Source: Sebaldella sp. (GTDB lineage: Bacteria > Fusobacteriota > Fusobacteriia > Fusobacteriales > Leptotrichiaceae). Taken from it: DNA of 62,849 nt. The DNA is taken from positions 1 to 62,849 of the forward strand of contig JAGOZX010000007.1 in the NCBI GenBank assembly GCA_018058425.1, in the 5' to 3' direction. The notes beneath the pieces were generated by a model. That model worked only from the letters and a program-made list of their open reading frames with translations. It had not been told where the DNA came from and ran no database searches. Both the position numbers and the translations under genes were made by a program. This document shows positions 17,536-25,732 of the stretch, one piece after another (within the stretch, counting starts at the first letter, position 1; every line of letters starts with the position of its first letter).

Positions 17536-19131
17536 TTAGTTGATTTTTTCTACAATAACATCAATAGTCTTATTATTTGTATAAGTGACATTTCCTGGCT
17601 TGGATTTTTTTATTTTTTTTACATATCTTTTCTCACAATAATCGATTGAAACTTTATCACCAATATTTGACTTAGAATAAAATCCTGCTAGTTTTGCTGC
17701 AAATAATAGAACATTATCAGGAATAGTATAATTATTTGCTATTATAAGTACATGACTTCCTGGGAGATCTTTAATATGAAGCCAAATATCACTTGCATTT
17801 CCTTTTTCAAATGTTATTTCTTCATTTTCATTACTATTACGACCAACTAAAATTGAAAAGTCCTCATATTTAAATGTTAGTAATTCTCTTTTTTTTGGTT
17901 TGTTTAATTTTATTTTTCTTTTTTGTTTTACATTTAGCTCATCAGATATTTCTTCTAGACCAATAATTTCTGTTTCTTTATTTACATAGACTTTAGTTTC
18001 TTCTAAGTATTGAACTTCTTCTTTAATTTTAGGTAGTCTTTCATTTAGAGCTTCTATAGTACGCTTTGACTTATTATACCTATTATAATAGATATTAAGA
18101 TTTTCATTTGGTGATAGAGTAGAGTCTAATTTTATCTCTATATCTTTCTCATTATAAAAATCAAAAAGAGTAATCAAAGTTTGATCAGGCTTTAGCATAT
18201 GCATATTAGCTGCTAAAATATCACCTATATTTTTATATTTTTGTGAATTTGAATTTTTGTCTATATCTTTTTGAATATTTTGAATAATTTTATTATTTCT
18301 TTGCAGTTGAGTATCAATAAATTTTAAAAGATTTGTTTTTTTACTATTAAACAATGAAGACTTAAAGCTAAAATTTAGATATTCATTAAGAGCTGCACTT
18401 ATAGTATCAAATTTTTCAAATTTATAATCAGAAAATTCTAAAAATTCATTATAAGTAAGTATATTATTTTTTTCTAAATAATAAATTCTAGGAGAATAAT
18501 TTTTTAAATAACTTTGAAACTTATCATAATCATTATAAGTTTCATTAGCAATTATTTTTCCCACTCCCTCTACTTTATTTAAAAAATCTTCACCAGAAGA
18601 GAATGGAAAATCCTCTTTTGTTATTTGTGTAGGTGATATCTTTAATTTTTCAAATGGAAGAGAGTAAAAACTTCCTGAAAAAATAACTCTGTTACCCTCA
18701 TCTAATGAAGCTGTAAATATTGAAGTAAGAATTTTATTTTTTTCAGTAAGAAAAAGATTACTGTGTTTTCCCATAATTTCAAAAATAAATTCATATTTTT
18801 CAATATCTCCAAATTGATTAAGTTTTTCAAAATGAAAATGAACAATTCGATCAAAACCACTTTGTGTTATATCTATTAGTTTTGAATTTAAAATATGTTT
18901 TTTTAGTGTTAATAGAAATTTAGACTGAAAATCAGTATTAGAGTCTTTATCATCTTTAAGATAAAAAATCGTATTCCTATTACTTACAAGAAAAGTTAAA
19001 TTTTGTCTTCCAAAAAATAAAGAGAGAGAAGACTTATCGTACTGATAAATCTTACTCACTCTATAGTTTAATATTTGATCTTTTATTTCATTAATTAAAA
19101 ATTTTACGCCAATTCCATCAATATAAATCAT
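17536..19131 (-). CDS. rqcH: NFACT-family protein RqcH (Rqc2 homologue)
   Basis: This is the bacterial ribosome quality control factor that binds stalled 50S-peptidyl-tRNA and adds alanine tails. It was formerly called fibronectin-binding protein A. The 531-residue protein has an NFACT-N domain starting IDGIGVKFLINEI, with the conserved Asp94-Arg95 pair in GFDRIVHF, a helix-hairpin-helix segment, a long coiled coil near residues 275-380, and an NFACT-R domain with DIWLHIKDLPGSHVLI. The basic C-terminus is typical. It is the last gene of a five-gene minus-strand operon with rsgA, fitting a ribosome-related role. Confidence 0.9.
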   Translation of the reverse strand: MIYIDGIGVKFLINEIKDQILNYRVSKIYQYDKSSLSLFFGRQNLTFLVSNRNTIFYLKDDKDSNTDFQSKFLLTLKKHILNSKLIDITQSGFDRIVHFHFEKLNQFGDIEKYEFIFEIMGKHSNLFLTEKNKILTSIFTASLDEGNRVIFSGSFYSLPFEKLKISPTQITKEDFPFSSGEDFLNKVEGVGKIIANETYNDYDKFQSYLKNYSPRIYYLEKNNILTYNEFLEFSDYKFEKFDTISAALNEYLNFSFKSSLFNSKKTNLLKFIDTQLQRNNKIIQNIQKDIDKNSNSQKYKNIGDILAANMHMLKPDQTLITLFDFYNEKDIEIKLDSTLSPNENLNIYYNRYNKSKRTIEALNERLPKIKEEVQYLEETKVYVNKETEIIGLEEISDELNVKQKRKIKLNKPKKRELLTFKYEDFSILVGRNSNENEEITFEKGNASDIWLHIKDLPGSHVLIIANNYTIPDNVLLFAAKLAGFYSKSNIGDKVSIDYCEKRYVKKIKKSKPGNVTYTNNKTIDVIVEKIN

Positions 19132-19147
19132 TATTTCTCCAAACTTT

Positions 19148-19810
19148 CTAGATATAATTTCTGATAACCATTATATCAGCTGCATCCTCAATATTTATTA
19201 TTTTCTGGTCTCCATCAACAAGTAATGATAAAATATGCTTATTTTTATCATTTATTTTTATTAGAGACTTTATATTAATACCTTTTTCATTGAGATATTT
19301 CTTTATTGCAGGACTTCCTTTTATATTTGAAACTTGGATTACATCTCCACTTTCAAAGTTTAGGATAGTTTCAGGCTGAATATCTTTTTTTACTTTATTT
19401 AAGTTTTTAACAATAGTTTCAAATACCTCTATAAATACTTCCATTTTACTTTTAGATATCTCACTAGTTACCTTTTCTAATATATTATTATGAAAGCTGT
19501 TATGATACTTATAAGCTAAAAGTCCTTTTTTAGATAGTTTAACAAAGACCTTTCTTCTATCATCATCACTTCTTTCTCTTTCTATAAAGTTCTTTTCTGA
19601 TAACTTATTAATTGCTACAGAAGCAGTTCCCATAGTAATCCCAAGCTTTTCAGATAATTCATTCATAGTAAGAAGGTTTTCACCAATAGCTTCTATAACG
19701 TGAAGTTCAGTAGTAGTAAGACACTTTATCACTTGATTTAAATTTATTTCTTCGATTTTATAATACGTTTTATAAAATTCGTCTAATAATACTTCTATAT
19801 TTTCGTACAT
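19148..19810 (-). CDS. MarR-type winged helix fused to a FeoA-like domain
   Basis: A 220-residue regulator. Residues 1-145 form a MarR-type winged helix, with NELSEKLGITMGTASVAINK as the recognition helix region and a DDDRRKVFVKLSKKG wing. Residues 150-220 look like a FeoA/SH3-like domain (FESGDVIQVSNIKGSP, then a late IEDAADIMVIR). FeoA domains sit at the C-terminus of DtxR/MntR metal regulators, so this protein has DtxR-like layout with a MarR DNA-binding part. Metal-dependent control is therefore likely, but it is inferred. It begins 1 nt after the rpe stop, behind AGGAGG, and is followed by rqcH. Confidence 0.75.
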   Translation of the reverse strand: MYENIEVLLDEFYKTYYKIEEINLNQVIKCLTTTELHVIEAIGENLLTMNELSEKLGITMGTASVAINKLSEKNFIERERSDDDRRKVFVKLSKKGLLAYKYHNSFHNNILEKVTSEISKSKMEVFIEVFETIVKNLNKVKKDIQPETILNFESGDVIQVSNIKGSPAIKKYLNEKGINIKSLIKINDKNKHILSLLVDGDQKIINIEDAADIMVIRNYI

Positions 19811-19811
19811 T

Positions 19812-20447
19812 TTATTTTCCTCCTCTAAGAGAGTTTATCTTCTCTTTATAGTCTCCGTTAAAGACATATGAACCAGCTACTAAGATATTTGCTCCGGCTT
19901 CAATAACTTTTTTTGAAGTTATGTCATTAATTCCACCGTCTACTTGAATATCGACATCTGGTCTCATTTTTTTTATTTCTTTTATTTTTGTAATAGTATA
20001 GTCAATAAAGCTTTGCCCGCCAAATCCAGGATTAACACTCATTACTAATACCATATCTACTTTATTAATTATATATCTTAAAGTATCAGTAGAAGTAGCA
20101 GGATTTAAAGTAACTCCAGCTTTTAAACCATAAGACTTTATTAACTCAATAGTTCTATCAAGATGCTTAGTACTTTCTACATGAACTGTAATTATATCAG
20201 CTCCAGCATCAACAAAGTCTTTTATATAATTTTCAGGATTTTCTACCATTAAATGTACATCAAAAGTTACTTTAGTACACTTTCTAATTTCTTTTATAAC
20301 AGGTGCACCAAATGAAATATTTGGAACAAAATTTCCATCCATAACATCTAAATGAATATAATCAGCACCTGCTAATTCCAATTTGATTAACTCTTCTTTT
20401 AGAATACTAAAATCTGCTGCTAAAACAGAAGGAGCAATTTTTATCAT
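19812..20447 (-). CDS. rpe: Ribulose-phosphate 3-epimerase
   Basis: Rpe interconverts ribulose-5-phosphate and xylulose-5-phosphate in the pentose phosphate pathway. The 211-residue TIM barrel begins MIKIAPSVLAADFSIL and has LHLDVMDGNFVPN, VHLMVENP, VMSVNPGFGGQ and VDGGI, which provide the metal ligands, the catalytic Asp residues and the phosphate-binding loop. ATG 20447 is preferred; the in-frame TTG at 20462 would include the GAGGTG ribosome site. It lies 11 nt after rsgA, as in many Firmicutes and Fusobacteria. Confidence 0.95.
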   Translation of the reverse strand: MIKIAPSVLAADFSILKEELIKLELAGADYIHLDVMDGNFVPNISFGAPVIKEIRKCTKVTFDVHLMVENPENYIKDFVDAGADIITVHVESTKHLDRTIELIKSYGLKAGVTLNPATSTDTLRYIINKVDMVLVMSVNPGFGGQSFIDYTITKIKEIKKMRPDVDIQVDGGINDITSKKVIEAGANILVAGSYVFNGDYKEKINSLRGGK

Positions 20448-20458
20448 ATTTTCACCTC

Positions 20459-21325
20459 TCAAAACATATTATTAAATGAATACAAGTAGAAACTATATCT
20501 TAGTTCTGGAATAAGATTTTCTTCCAAAGCTTTTCGAACGCCACATTGAGGTTCAATTATATGAGTACAGTTTCTGAATTTACAAGACCTTGAATATTCT
20601 TCAAAATCAGGAAATAGACTTTCTAATTCTTTTTTCACTTTTAACTTAGGAAAATCCAACGTAGAAAAACCGGGAGTATCTACAATTAGAGTAGAGTTAT
20701 CCAATTCAAAAAAACGACTTTCAGTAGTTGTATGTTTTCCTCTTTCTGTTCTTTCACTGATATCCCCAATTCTTAGGATATCCTCATTTAAGATTTTATT
20801 TATAAGAGTAGATTTTCCAACTCCACTAGGGCCGGAAAAAGCTACTATTTTTCCTGAAATAAAGTCTTTTATAGAATTTATACTGTTATCATCTTCAATA
20901 TTTATTGGTAAAATTTTAATATCTAAAGCTTTAAAGTTGATATCGAATTTTTTTAAAAATGTATCTAAATATTCTTCATTTACCAAATCAGTTTTTGTAA
21001 GTATAAGCAATGGAGTAATATTTTTGTAATAAGCATTTAGCAGGATCTTTTGAAAGTTTGTGTAATCAAAATCAGGTGATTTAATAGAGAAAGTAATTCC
21101 TAAATAATCAATATTAGAAATTAATGGTCTATCTAAGTAATTTTCTCTTTCATAAACTTTAATTATAGTCTTTTCATCTTCTTTAAATTCAACAATATCA
21201 CCAACTATACAATTTAGTTTATCATTTTTTACCTTTAAGGTTCCTTTTAATTTGCACTCATAAACTTGATTATCGTTACTTACATAATAAAATCCTTTTA
21301 TTTTCCTAATTACTCTTCCTTTAAT
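20459..21325 (-). CDS. rsgA: Ribosome small-subunit GTPase RsgA, apparent ATT start
   Basis: RsgA is a circularly permuted GTPase in late 30S maturation. The complete 288-residue protein begins with the OB fold (KGRVIRKIKGFYYVSNDNQV) and then has G4 TKTDL (residues 110-114), G1 GPSGVGKS (165-172), G3 DTPG (216-219) and a zinc-binding C-terminal domain (Cys248, Cys253, His255, Cys261). The frame has an in-frame TAA six codons above, and the first ATG/GTG/TTG-type codon is a TTG at 21010, inside G4. ATT at 21323-21325 lies 7 nt after a perfect GGAGG. Without it the OB domain has no canonical start, so ATT is the likely initiator. Confidence 0.85.
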   Translation of the reverse strand: MKGRVIRKIKGFYYVSNDNQVYECKLKGTLKVKNDKLNCIVGDIVEFKEDEKTIIKVYERENYLDRPLISNIDYLGITFSIKSPDFDYTNFQKILLNAYYKNITPLLILTKTDLVNEEYLDTFLKKFDINFKALDIKILPINIEDDNSINSIKDFISGKIVAFSGPSGVGKSTLINKILNEDILRIGDISERTERGKHTTTESRFFELDNSTLIVDTPGFSTLDFPKLKVKKELESLFPDFEEYSRSCKFRNCTHIIEPQCGVRKALEENLIPELRYSFYLYSFNNMF

Positions 21326-21345
21326 AAAAATACCTCCATTTTAAT

Positions 21346-22335
21346 CTATTCCGGCTTAGGTGCTGCACCATCTGGCTTAGCAGGTTGTGTAGGCTTAGCT
21401 GGCTGTGTTGGTTTTGGTGGAGTGGTAGTAGGTGGTTTTGTACCTGTATCATTTCCTCCACTATCATTTGGTGTTCCTTCTGGTTTTTGATTTTTATCAT
21501 CAATTTTTTCTAATGTTTGGTTAATAATATCTTCTACGTTTTGGTTAGTAACATTATCATTTTTTGCATTTTCTTTGATAATATCTTCAATAGTTGGTTC
21601 AGCTTTTCTTTTAGCTGGCCCAGCATTGATTACTATTGATATTGACTGACCCTTTTCAACTCTACTTCCTGGTTCAGGACTTGTAGTAATAATTGAATTA
21701 ATAGGCAGAGTGTCATCATTTGCTTTAGTTATTTTTCCAACTTTTAGTCCCATTTGTACCAATAATGTCTGTGCGTCATTTAGATCTAATCCAATTAAGT
21801 TTGGCATAGATGATGCATCAAGAATTTTTCTTGAAGATATAAGTAGTGATATCTTTTGGTTAGGATCTAATTTAGTTCCTGGTGCAGGATAAACTGCTAA
21901 TATAGTATTAAACTTTGCATCTGATGGTTGATAATCAATTTTTTCTATTTGAATATCTGAATTTTGTAACATTGATTTAGCTTCTAATAACTCTAATTTT
22001 TCTATATTTGGTACGACTTTTCCTTCGCCGTTGTTAACCCAAATTTGTACTGTTCTGTTAGATTTAACTATTCTCCCAGCTTCTGGGTATTGTATAAATA
22101 CTTTATTAAATCCTACTTTATCAGAGTTTGAACTTATAATTTTTACTTTTAAGCCTGCCTCTTTCAAATATTTTTCAGCATCTTTTACGTCTAGATTATT
22201 TACATTTGGAATTTCTGTTCTTTGTTCATTAAAGAAACGCTTAACAAATACATCTCTTCCAAATATTATTATGACAGCTAATGAAATTATAAAAATTATA
22301 AATTTAATATAATTAATTCTGATTCTTCTTGCCAT
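21346..22335 (-). CDS. Membrane-anchored PASTA-domain protein without kinase
   Basis: A 329-residue protein with a short basic cytoplasmic tail, one membrane helix (about residues 10-28), three PASTA domains (roughly 38-105, 106-175, 176-250) and a low-complexity tail rich in Thr, Pro and Lys with repeated PTQPAK units. PASTA domains usually bind muropeptides or unlinked peptidoglycan, mostly as sensors on Ser/Thr kinases or penicillin-binding proteins. No kinase or transpeptidase domain is present here. ATG 22335 has GGGAGC 5 nt upstream; an in-frame ATG further up lacks a site. It is the first gene of the operon leading to rsgA, rpe and rqcH. Confidence 0.85.
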   Translation of the reverse strand: MARRIRINYIKFIIFIISLAVIIIFGRDVFVKRFFNEQRTEIPNVNNLDVKDAEKYLKEAGLKVKIISSNSDKVGFNKVFIQYPEAGRIVKSNRTVQIWVNNGEGKVVPNIEKLELLEAKSMLQNSDIQIEKIDYQPSDAKFNTILAVYPAPGTKLDPNQKISLLISSRKILDASSMPNLIGLDLNDAQTLLVQMGLKVGKITKANDDTLPINSIITTSPEPGSRVEKGQSISIVINAGPAKRKAEPTIEDIIKENAKNDNVTNQNVEDIINQTLEKIDDKNQKPEGTPNDSGGNDTGTKPPTTTPPKPTQPAKPTQPAKPDGAAPKPE

Positions 22336-22364
22336 GAACTGCTCCCTTATTTTAGTTTTTTTAT

Positions 22365-22393
22365 ATGATATCATAATTGGGACAAAAAGGCAA
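22365..22393 (-). promoter_or_regulatory. Candidate promoter of the PASTA-rsgA-rpe-rqcH operon
   Basis: Minus strand: TTGCCT (22393-22388), 17 bp, TATCAT (22370-22365), about 30 bp before the PASTA gene start. Confidence 0.4.
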
Positions 22394-22397
22394 TTAA

Positions 22398-22432
22398 ACT
22401 TGAAAATATAATATTTTCAAGTGGTTTTTTTT
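22398..22432 (+). terminator. Perfect 12-bp hairpin with T8 tail
   Basis: ACTTGAAAATAT (22398-22409) and ATATTTTCAAGT (22411-22422) are perfectly complementary and are followed by GGTTTTTTTT on the plus strand. No plus-strand gene precedes it. It may stop antisense transcription into the REPIN region or act as a palindromic operator just upstream of the PASTA promoter. Confidence 0.5.
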
Positions 22433-22632
22433 CTAAAATTTAAGTGGATAAAAAGGTATTTAAATGAAGAAAAAAATATTCGAAATATTACATGTTTTTT
22501 ACTATAATTATATATGTAGAATTTTTTGTTTTTAATTTATGAATAAATGTAAGAGGTAGGGTTATCTTAAATGAAGTAAATTTTAAGGGAAATTAGTGTG
22601 GTGTGTGAAGTTTTTTGAGGCTTGAAAGGCTT

Positions 22633-22809
22633 AGATCCTCACGTCGCAAGCTCCACAGGATGACAAACAGAAGGGCTTTGTCTTTATTTGCCTTTATGCG
22701 TAAAGCTTTGAATGTTTTTAGGTGTTTTTGTAGTATTTTAAGAGCCTCTATAGTAAAAAGATAAACTAAAATTTTGTCATTCTGAGGAGTGAAGCGACGT
22801 GAGAATCTG
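22633..22809. repeat. REPIN-like element A
   Basis: Two copies of a 35-nt unit lie in inverted orientation (arms 22633-22667 and 22772-22809) around about 100 bp. The unit, read outward, is TTTGTCATYCTGAGGAG, then a short variable part, then CGACGTGAGRATCTG. Each arm can itself fold through ATYCT/AGRAT. The right flank TTTCTCCCAGCTA is shared with element B. There is no coding capacity. Confidence 0.7.
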
Positions 22810-22917
22810 TTTCTCCCAGCTACTATATTTTAAAAGTGATGAATTTAACATATCTAAGTGAAGATTTATTAAAATATTTTTTATACTTTTATGTAAATTT
22901 TAAAGCATTAAAAAGCC

Positions 22918-23168
22918 AGATCCTCACGTCGCAAGCTCCTCAGGATGACAAACTGGAGGGCTTTGTCTTTATTTGCCTTTATACATGAAGACTTTATTAC
23001 TTTTAGAAGTTCTTGCAGTATTTAGAGGTTATTGTGTTATTTTAGAAGAGCTTGTAGCATTAGAAGTTTTTATAATGTTTAAAGGCTCTTGCAGTATTAA
23101 AAGCCCTTATAGTAGAAACATAAATAAAAATTTTGTCATTCTGAGAAGTGAAGTGACGTGAGAATCTG
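22918..23168. repeat. REPIN-like element B
   Basis: A second, longer element with arms at 22918-22953 and 23131-23168. Its interior starts with the same GGGCTTTGTCTTTATTTGCC as element A, so A and B share ancestry. The short ORF inside it is considered spurious. Confidence 0.7.
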
Positions 23169-23292
23169 TTTCTACCAGCTATTATTCATAATATAAGAAA
23201 TTTCACATATAATAAATGACAACTAATCAAGACACTTTTTTTTTACTTTAACTAAAAGAGAAGGAAAAAATAATTTGTCAGCTCATTATGAC

Positions 23293-23321
23293 TTGCACTG
23301 TCTATGATTAAGTGTTATAAT
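23293..23321 (+). promoter_or_regulatory. Promoter of the hpt-rsmA operon
   Basis: TTGCAC at 23293-23298, 17 bp, TATAAT at 23316-23321, preceded by an extended TG (TGTTATAAT). Confidence 0.7.
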
Positions 23322-23358
23322 TTAAAAAATTTATTATTATATAGGAGTGGAGATTTAA

Positions 23359-23913
23359 ATGGACAAAGTCGATTGGGAGTATGGGATTAGTAGAAAATTA
23401 ATAGACGCAGAAACTTTACAAAAAAGAGTAGTGGAATTAGGAAAAGAGATTACTAGAGACTATAAAGAAAAATCTCAAGATTTAGTGGTAGTATGTTTAC
23501 TTAAAGGTTCGCTTTTATTTATGGCTGATCTTATAAGAGAAATAAAACTTCCTATAACAATAGATTTTATGGAAATTTCAAGCTACGGAAATTCTCAAGA
23601 AACAACAAGAGAAGTAAAAATTTTAAAAGACCTTGAAGGTAGCGTAATGGATAAAAATGTATTAATAGTAGAAGATATAATTGATTCTGGATTAACTTTA
23701 AAGAAAGTATTAAAAATAATAGGTGGAAGAGGAGCAAATGAAGTTGCTTTGTGTACTCTACTTGATAAAAAAGTAAAAAGAGAAGTTGAAATTGATGTCC
23801 AATATGTAGGTTTTGAAATTGAAGACGAATTTGTATTAGGTTATGGACTAGATTATATACAAGAATATAGAAATATACCTTATATAGCTGTCATGGGAGA
23901 AAATTTTGAGTAA
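23359..23913 (+). CDS. hpt: Hypoxanthine phosphoribosyltransferase
   Basis: This purine-salvage enzyme converts hypoxanthine and guanine with PRPP to IMP and GMP. The 184-residue length is typical. Motifs include LKGSLLFMADLIREI, a flexible loop around SSYGNSQET, the PRPP-binding signature VLIVEDIIDSGLTL and the late GYGLDYIQEYRNIPY. It starts at ATG 23359 behind ATAGGAGTGG. The stop overlaps the start region of rsmA, making hpt the first gene of a translation/RNA operon with its own extended -10 promoter. Confidence 0.95.
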   Translation: MDKVDWEYGISRKLIDAETLQKRVVELGKEITRDYKEKSQDLVVVCLLKGSLLFMADLIREIKLPITIDFMEISSYGNSQETTREVKILKDLEGSVMDKNVLIVEDIIDSGLTLKKVLKIIGGRGANEVALCTLLDKKVKREVEIDVQYVGFEIEDEFVLGYGLDYIQEYRNIPYIAVMGENFE

Positions 23914-24724
23914 AAAAGAAGTGAATTATAAAGCTAAGAAAAAATATGGACAAAACTTTTTGGAAAATAAAGAGATATTAAATGAAATATTTTCTCATGT
24001 TGATTTAGATAGTGAAGATACTGTTATAGAAATCGGACCAGGATTAGGGTTCTTGACTGAGACATTATCTGATAATGTGAAGAAGGTATACTCTTTTGAA
24101 ATAGATACTGATTTAGTGGGGATCTTAAATAAAAAGTTTGCAGACAGAGAAAATCTAGAGATTATACATACTGATTTTATGGAATATGATCTTAGTAAGA
24201 TATTAAATGATAAAAAAAATGTAAAAGTGGTAGCAAATATACCGTATTATATTACTTCTCCTATTATAAATAAGTTAATAGAATTTGGAGAAAATATAAG
24301 TGAAATATATATAATGGTTCAAAAAGAAGTAGCCCAAAGAATAAGTGCTGTTAGTCCGAGTAAGGACGTGAGTATACTTACTCATTCAGTTCAATTTTTT
24401 GGAGAAGCAAAATACTTATTTACTGTGAAAAAAGAGTATTTTAATCCAATTCCTAAAGTGGATTCAGCTTTTTTAGGAATAAAGCTTTTTAAAGATAAAA
24501 GATTTGAGAACCAAATTTCTGAAAAAGAGTATTTTAAATACTTAAAAGCTGCATTTTCAAGTAAAAGAAAAAGTTTAGGGAATAATTTAGATTCGATAGG
24601 CTATGGAAAACAAGTAGTAATAAGAGCTTTAGAAGGAGTAGGCAAGTCTCCTTTGGCCAGAGCAGAAGAATTTTCAGTACAGGAATTTATTGATTTAATA
24701 AATTTCTTAAAAAGAGGTGCTTAA
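23906..24724 (+). CDS. rsmA: 16S rRNA dimethyladenosine transferase
   Basis: RsmA (KsgA) dimethylates two adjacent adenines near the 3-prime end of 16S rRNA. The 272-residue protein shows KKYGQNFLEN, the SAM-binding EIGPGLGFLTE, the catalytic NIPYYITSPI and a helical C-terminal domain. The start is taken as TTG 23906, overlapping the hpt stop by 8 nt with GGGAGA 5 nt upstream, which implies translational coupling. GTG 23921 is a weaker alternative. Homologues begin close to the KKYGQ motif, and both options allow that. Confidence 0.95.
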   Translation: MSKKEVNYKAKKKYGQNFLENKEILNEIFSHVDLDSEDTVIEIGPGLGFLTETLSDNVKKVYSFEIDTDLVGILNKKFADRENLEIIHTDFMEYDLSKILNDKKNVKVVANIPYYITSPIINKLIEFGENISEIYIMVQKEVAQRISAVSPSKDVSILTHSVQFFGEAKYLFTVKKEYFNPIPKVDSAFLGIKLFKDKRFENQISEKEYFKYLKAAFSSKRKSLGNNLDSIGYGKQVVIRALEGVGKSPLARAEEFSVQEFIDLINFLKRGA

Positions 24725-24726
24725 TT

Positions 24727-24966
24727 ATGAAAAATTGGGAATATATAATAAAAACTAAAAAATCAGATATTGATTTTATAAATAAGATCATAGAAGTACA
24801 AGATGGAATGGCAAATGTAAGAACATTGAACAGTGAAGAAGGCTTGATAAAAATTTTAACAAATAATTTTTATCAAGAAGATGTAGAAATAATACTAGAA
24901 AAATTAAAAAAACATGGTATAGAAATAGAAATATTAGAAAAAAGAGAGTGGCAAGGAGTACTGTAA
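24727..24966 (+). CDS. DUF4911 small protein
   Basis: A 79-residue protein resembling DUF4911 (pattern KKSDIDFINKIIEVQDGMA, then VRTLNSEEG, then an ILTNNFYQEDVEIILEKLKK tail). The likely fold is a small alpha/beta domain. It starts 3 nt after the rsmA stop and ends just before the thioesterase gene. Function is unknown; its fixed place among rRNA-modification genes suggests an RNA- or ribosome-related role, which is inference. Confidence 0.7.
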   Translation: MKNWEYIIKTKKSDIDFINKIIEVQDGMANVRTLNSEEGLIKILTNNFYQEDVEIILEKLKKHGIEIEILEKREWQGVL

Positions 24967-24968
24967 AT

Positions 24969-25367
24969 ATGAGAGAAAAAATAGTTGAACATCGAATTTA
25001 CTATTATGATACCGATAAAATGAATGTAGTTTATCATGCAAATTATCTGAAATGGCTGGAGATAGGAAGAACAGAATTTTTTAGAGACACATTGCCGTAT
25101 AGTGAACTGGAAGAACTAGGAATTATGCTTCCAGTAAAAACATTAAATATAGAATATATAAATTCTGTAAAATATGATGAATTAATAAAAATCAAAATAA
25201 AATTGCTTGAACTATCTAAAATAAAAATAAGATTTTCATATGAGATATATGATGAAAATCTTAAAAATTTAAAAGCAAAGGCTGAAACGGTGAATGTATT
25301 TACTGATTCAAATGGAAATTTAAAAAGAATAGATGATGAATTATTAATAAAATTAAAAGGAGAATGA
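24969..25367 (+). CDS. YbgC/FadM-type acyl-CoA thioesterase
   Basis: A 132-residue single hotdog-fold thioesterase. The YbgC signature is clear: YYYDTDKMNVVYHANYLKWL followed by EIGRTEFFRD, where the Asp of DTD is the usual catalytic residue. It would hydrolyse short or medium acyl-CoA thioesters. ATG 24969 is preferred, as it follows AAGGAG at the end of the previous gene; an in-frame GTG at 24948 lies upstream of that site. Its stop overlaps the khpA ribosome site region. Confidence 0.85.
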   Translation: MREKIVEHRIYYYDTDKMNVVYHANYLKWLEIGRTEFFRDTLPYSELEELGIMLPVKTLNIEYINSVKYDELIKIKIKLLELSKIKIRFSYEIYDENLKNLKAKAETVNVFTDSNGNLKRIDDELLIKLKGE

Positions 25368-25369
25368 TC

Positions 25370-25618
25370 ATGAGTAGATATTTTGATACAGTAAATTTTT
25401 TAGTTGACAATTTAGTAGAAGATAAGACTTCTTACCATCTTGAAAGTAATGAAAAGGGAAAAAATATATTTATAAAAATAATAGTAAATGAAGAAAATAT
25501 GGGGAAATTAATTGGAAAAAATGGAAGAATTATTACTTCTATGCGAACTTTAATATCTTCTATTGCTAAAAAAGAAAATAAGCTAGTTAAGATAGAGATA
25601 AAAAAAGAGACAGATTAG
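25370..25618 (+). CDS. khpA: KH-domain RNA-binding protein KhpA
   Basis: An 82-residue protein made of one KH domain with the RNA-binding loop GKLIGKNGRIITSMRTLI. KhpA often works with KhpB to bind RNAs that affect growth and cell elongation, and it commonly sits just upstream of rimM. ATG 25370 has AGGAG 7 nt upstream; ATG 25364 is too close to that site. A 114-nt gap with a possible TATAAT (25674-25679) separates it from rimM, so an internal promoter may exist there. Confidence 0.9.
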   Translation: MSRYFDTVNFLVDNLVEDKTSYHLESNEKGKNIFIKIIVNEENMGKLIGKNGRIITSMRTLISSIAKKENKLVKIEIKKETD

Positions 25619-25732
25619 AAAGAATTTTTTAGTTTACTTGAATAATGCTAAGAAGCGGAGAAATATAATAAAGTATAATACTTAGATTTACAGGGAAAAT
25701 TACAAAAAATTAAGTAAGTTTGAAAGGAAAAT

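Noticed and set aside
22973..23161. 62-codon plus-strand ORF between hpt and the PASTA gene
   Set aside because: It lies entirely inside REPIN-like element B, lacks a ribosome site and has no protein-like pattern.
22633..23168. Repeat arms considered as CRISPR repeats
   Set aside because: The units are inverted rather than direct, spacing is irregular (about 100-180 bp) and interiors are related to each other, unlike unique spacers.
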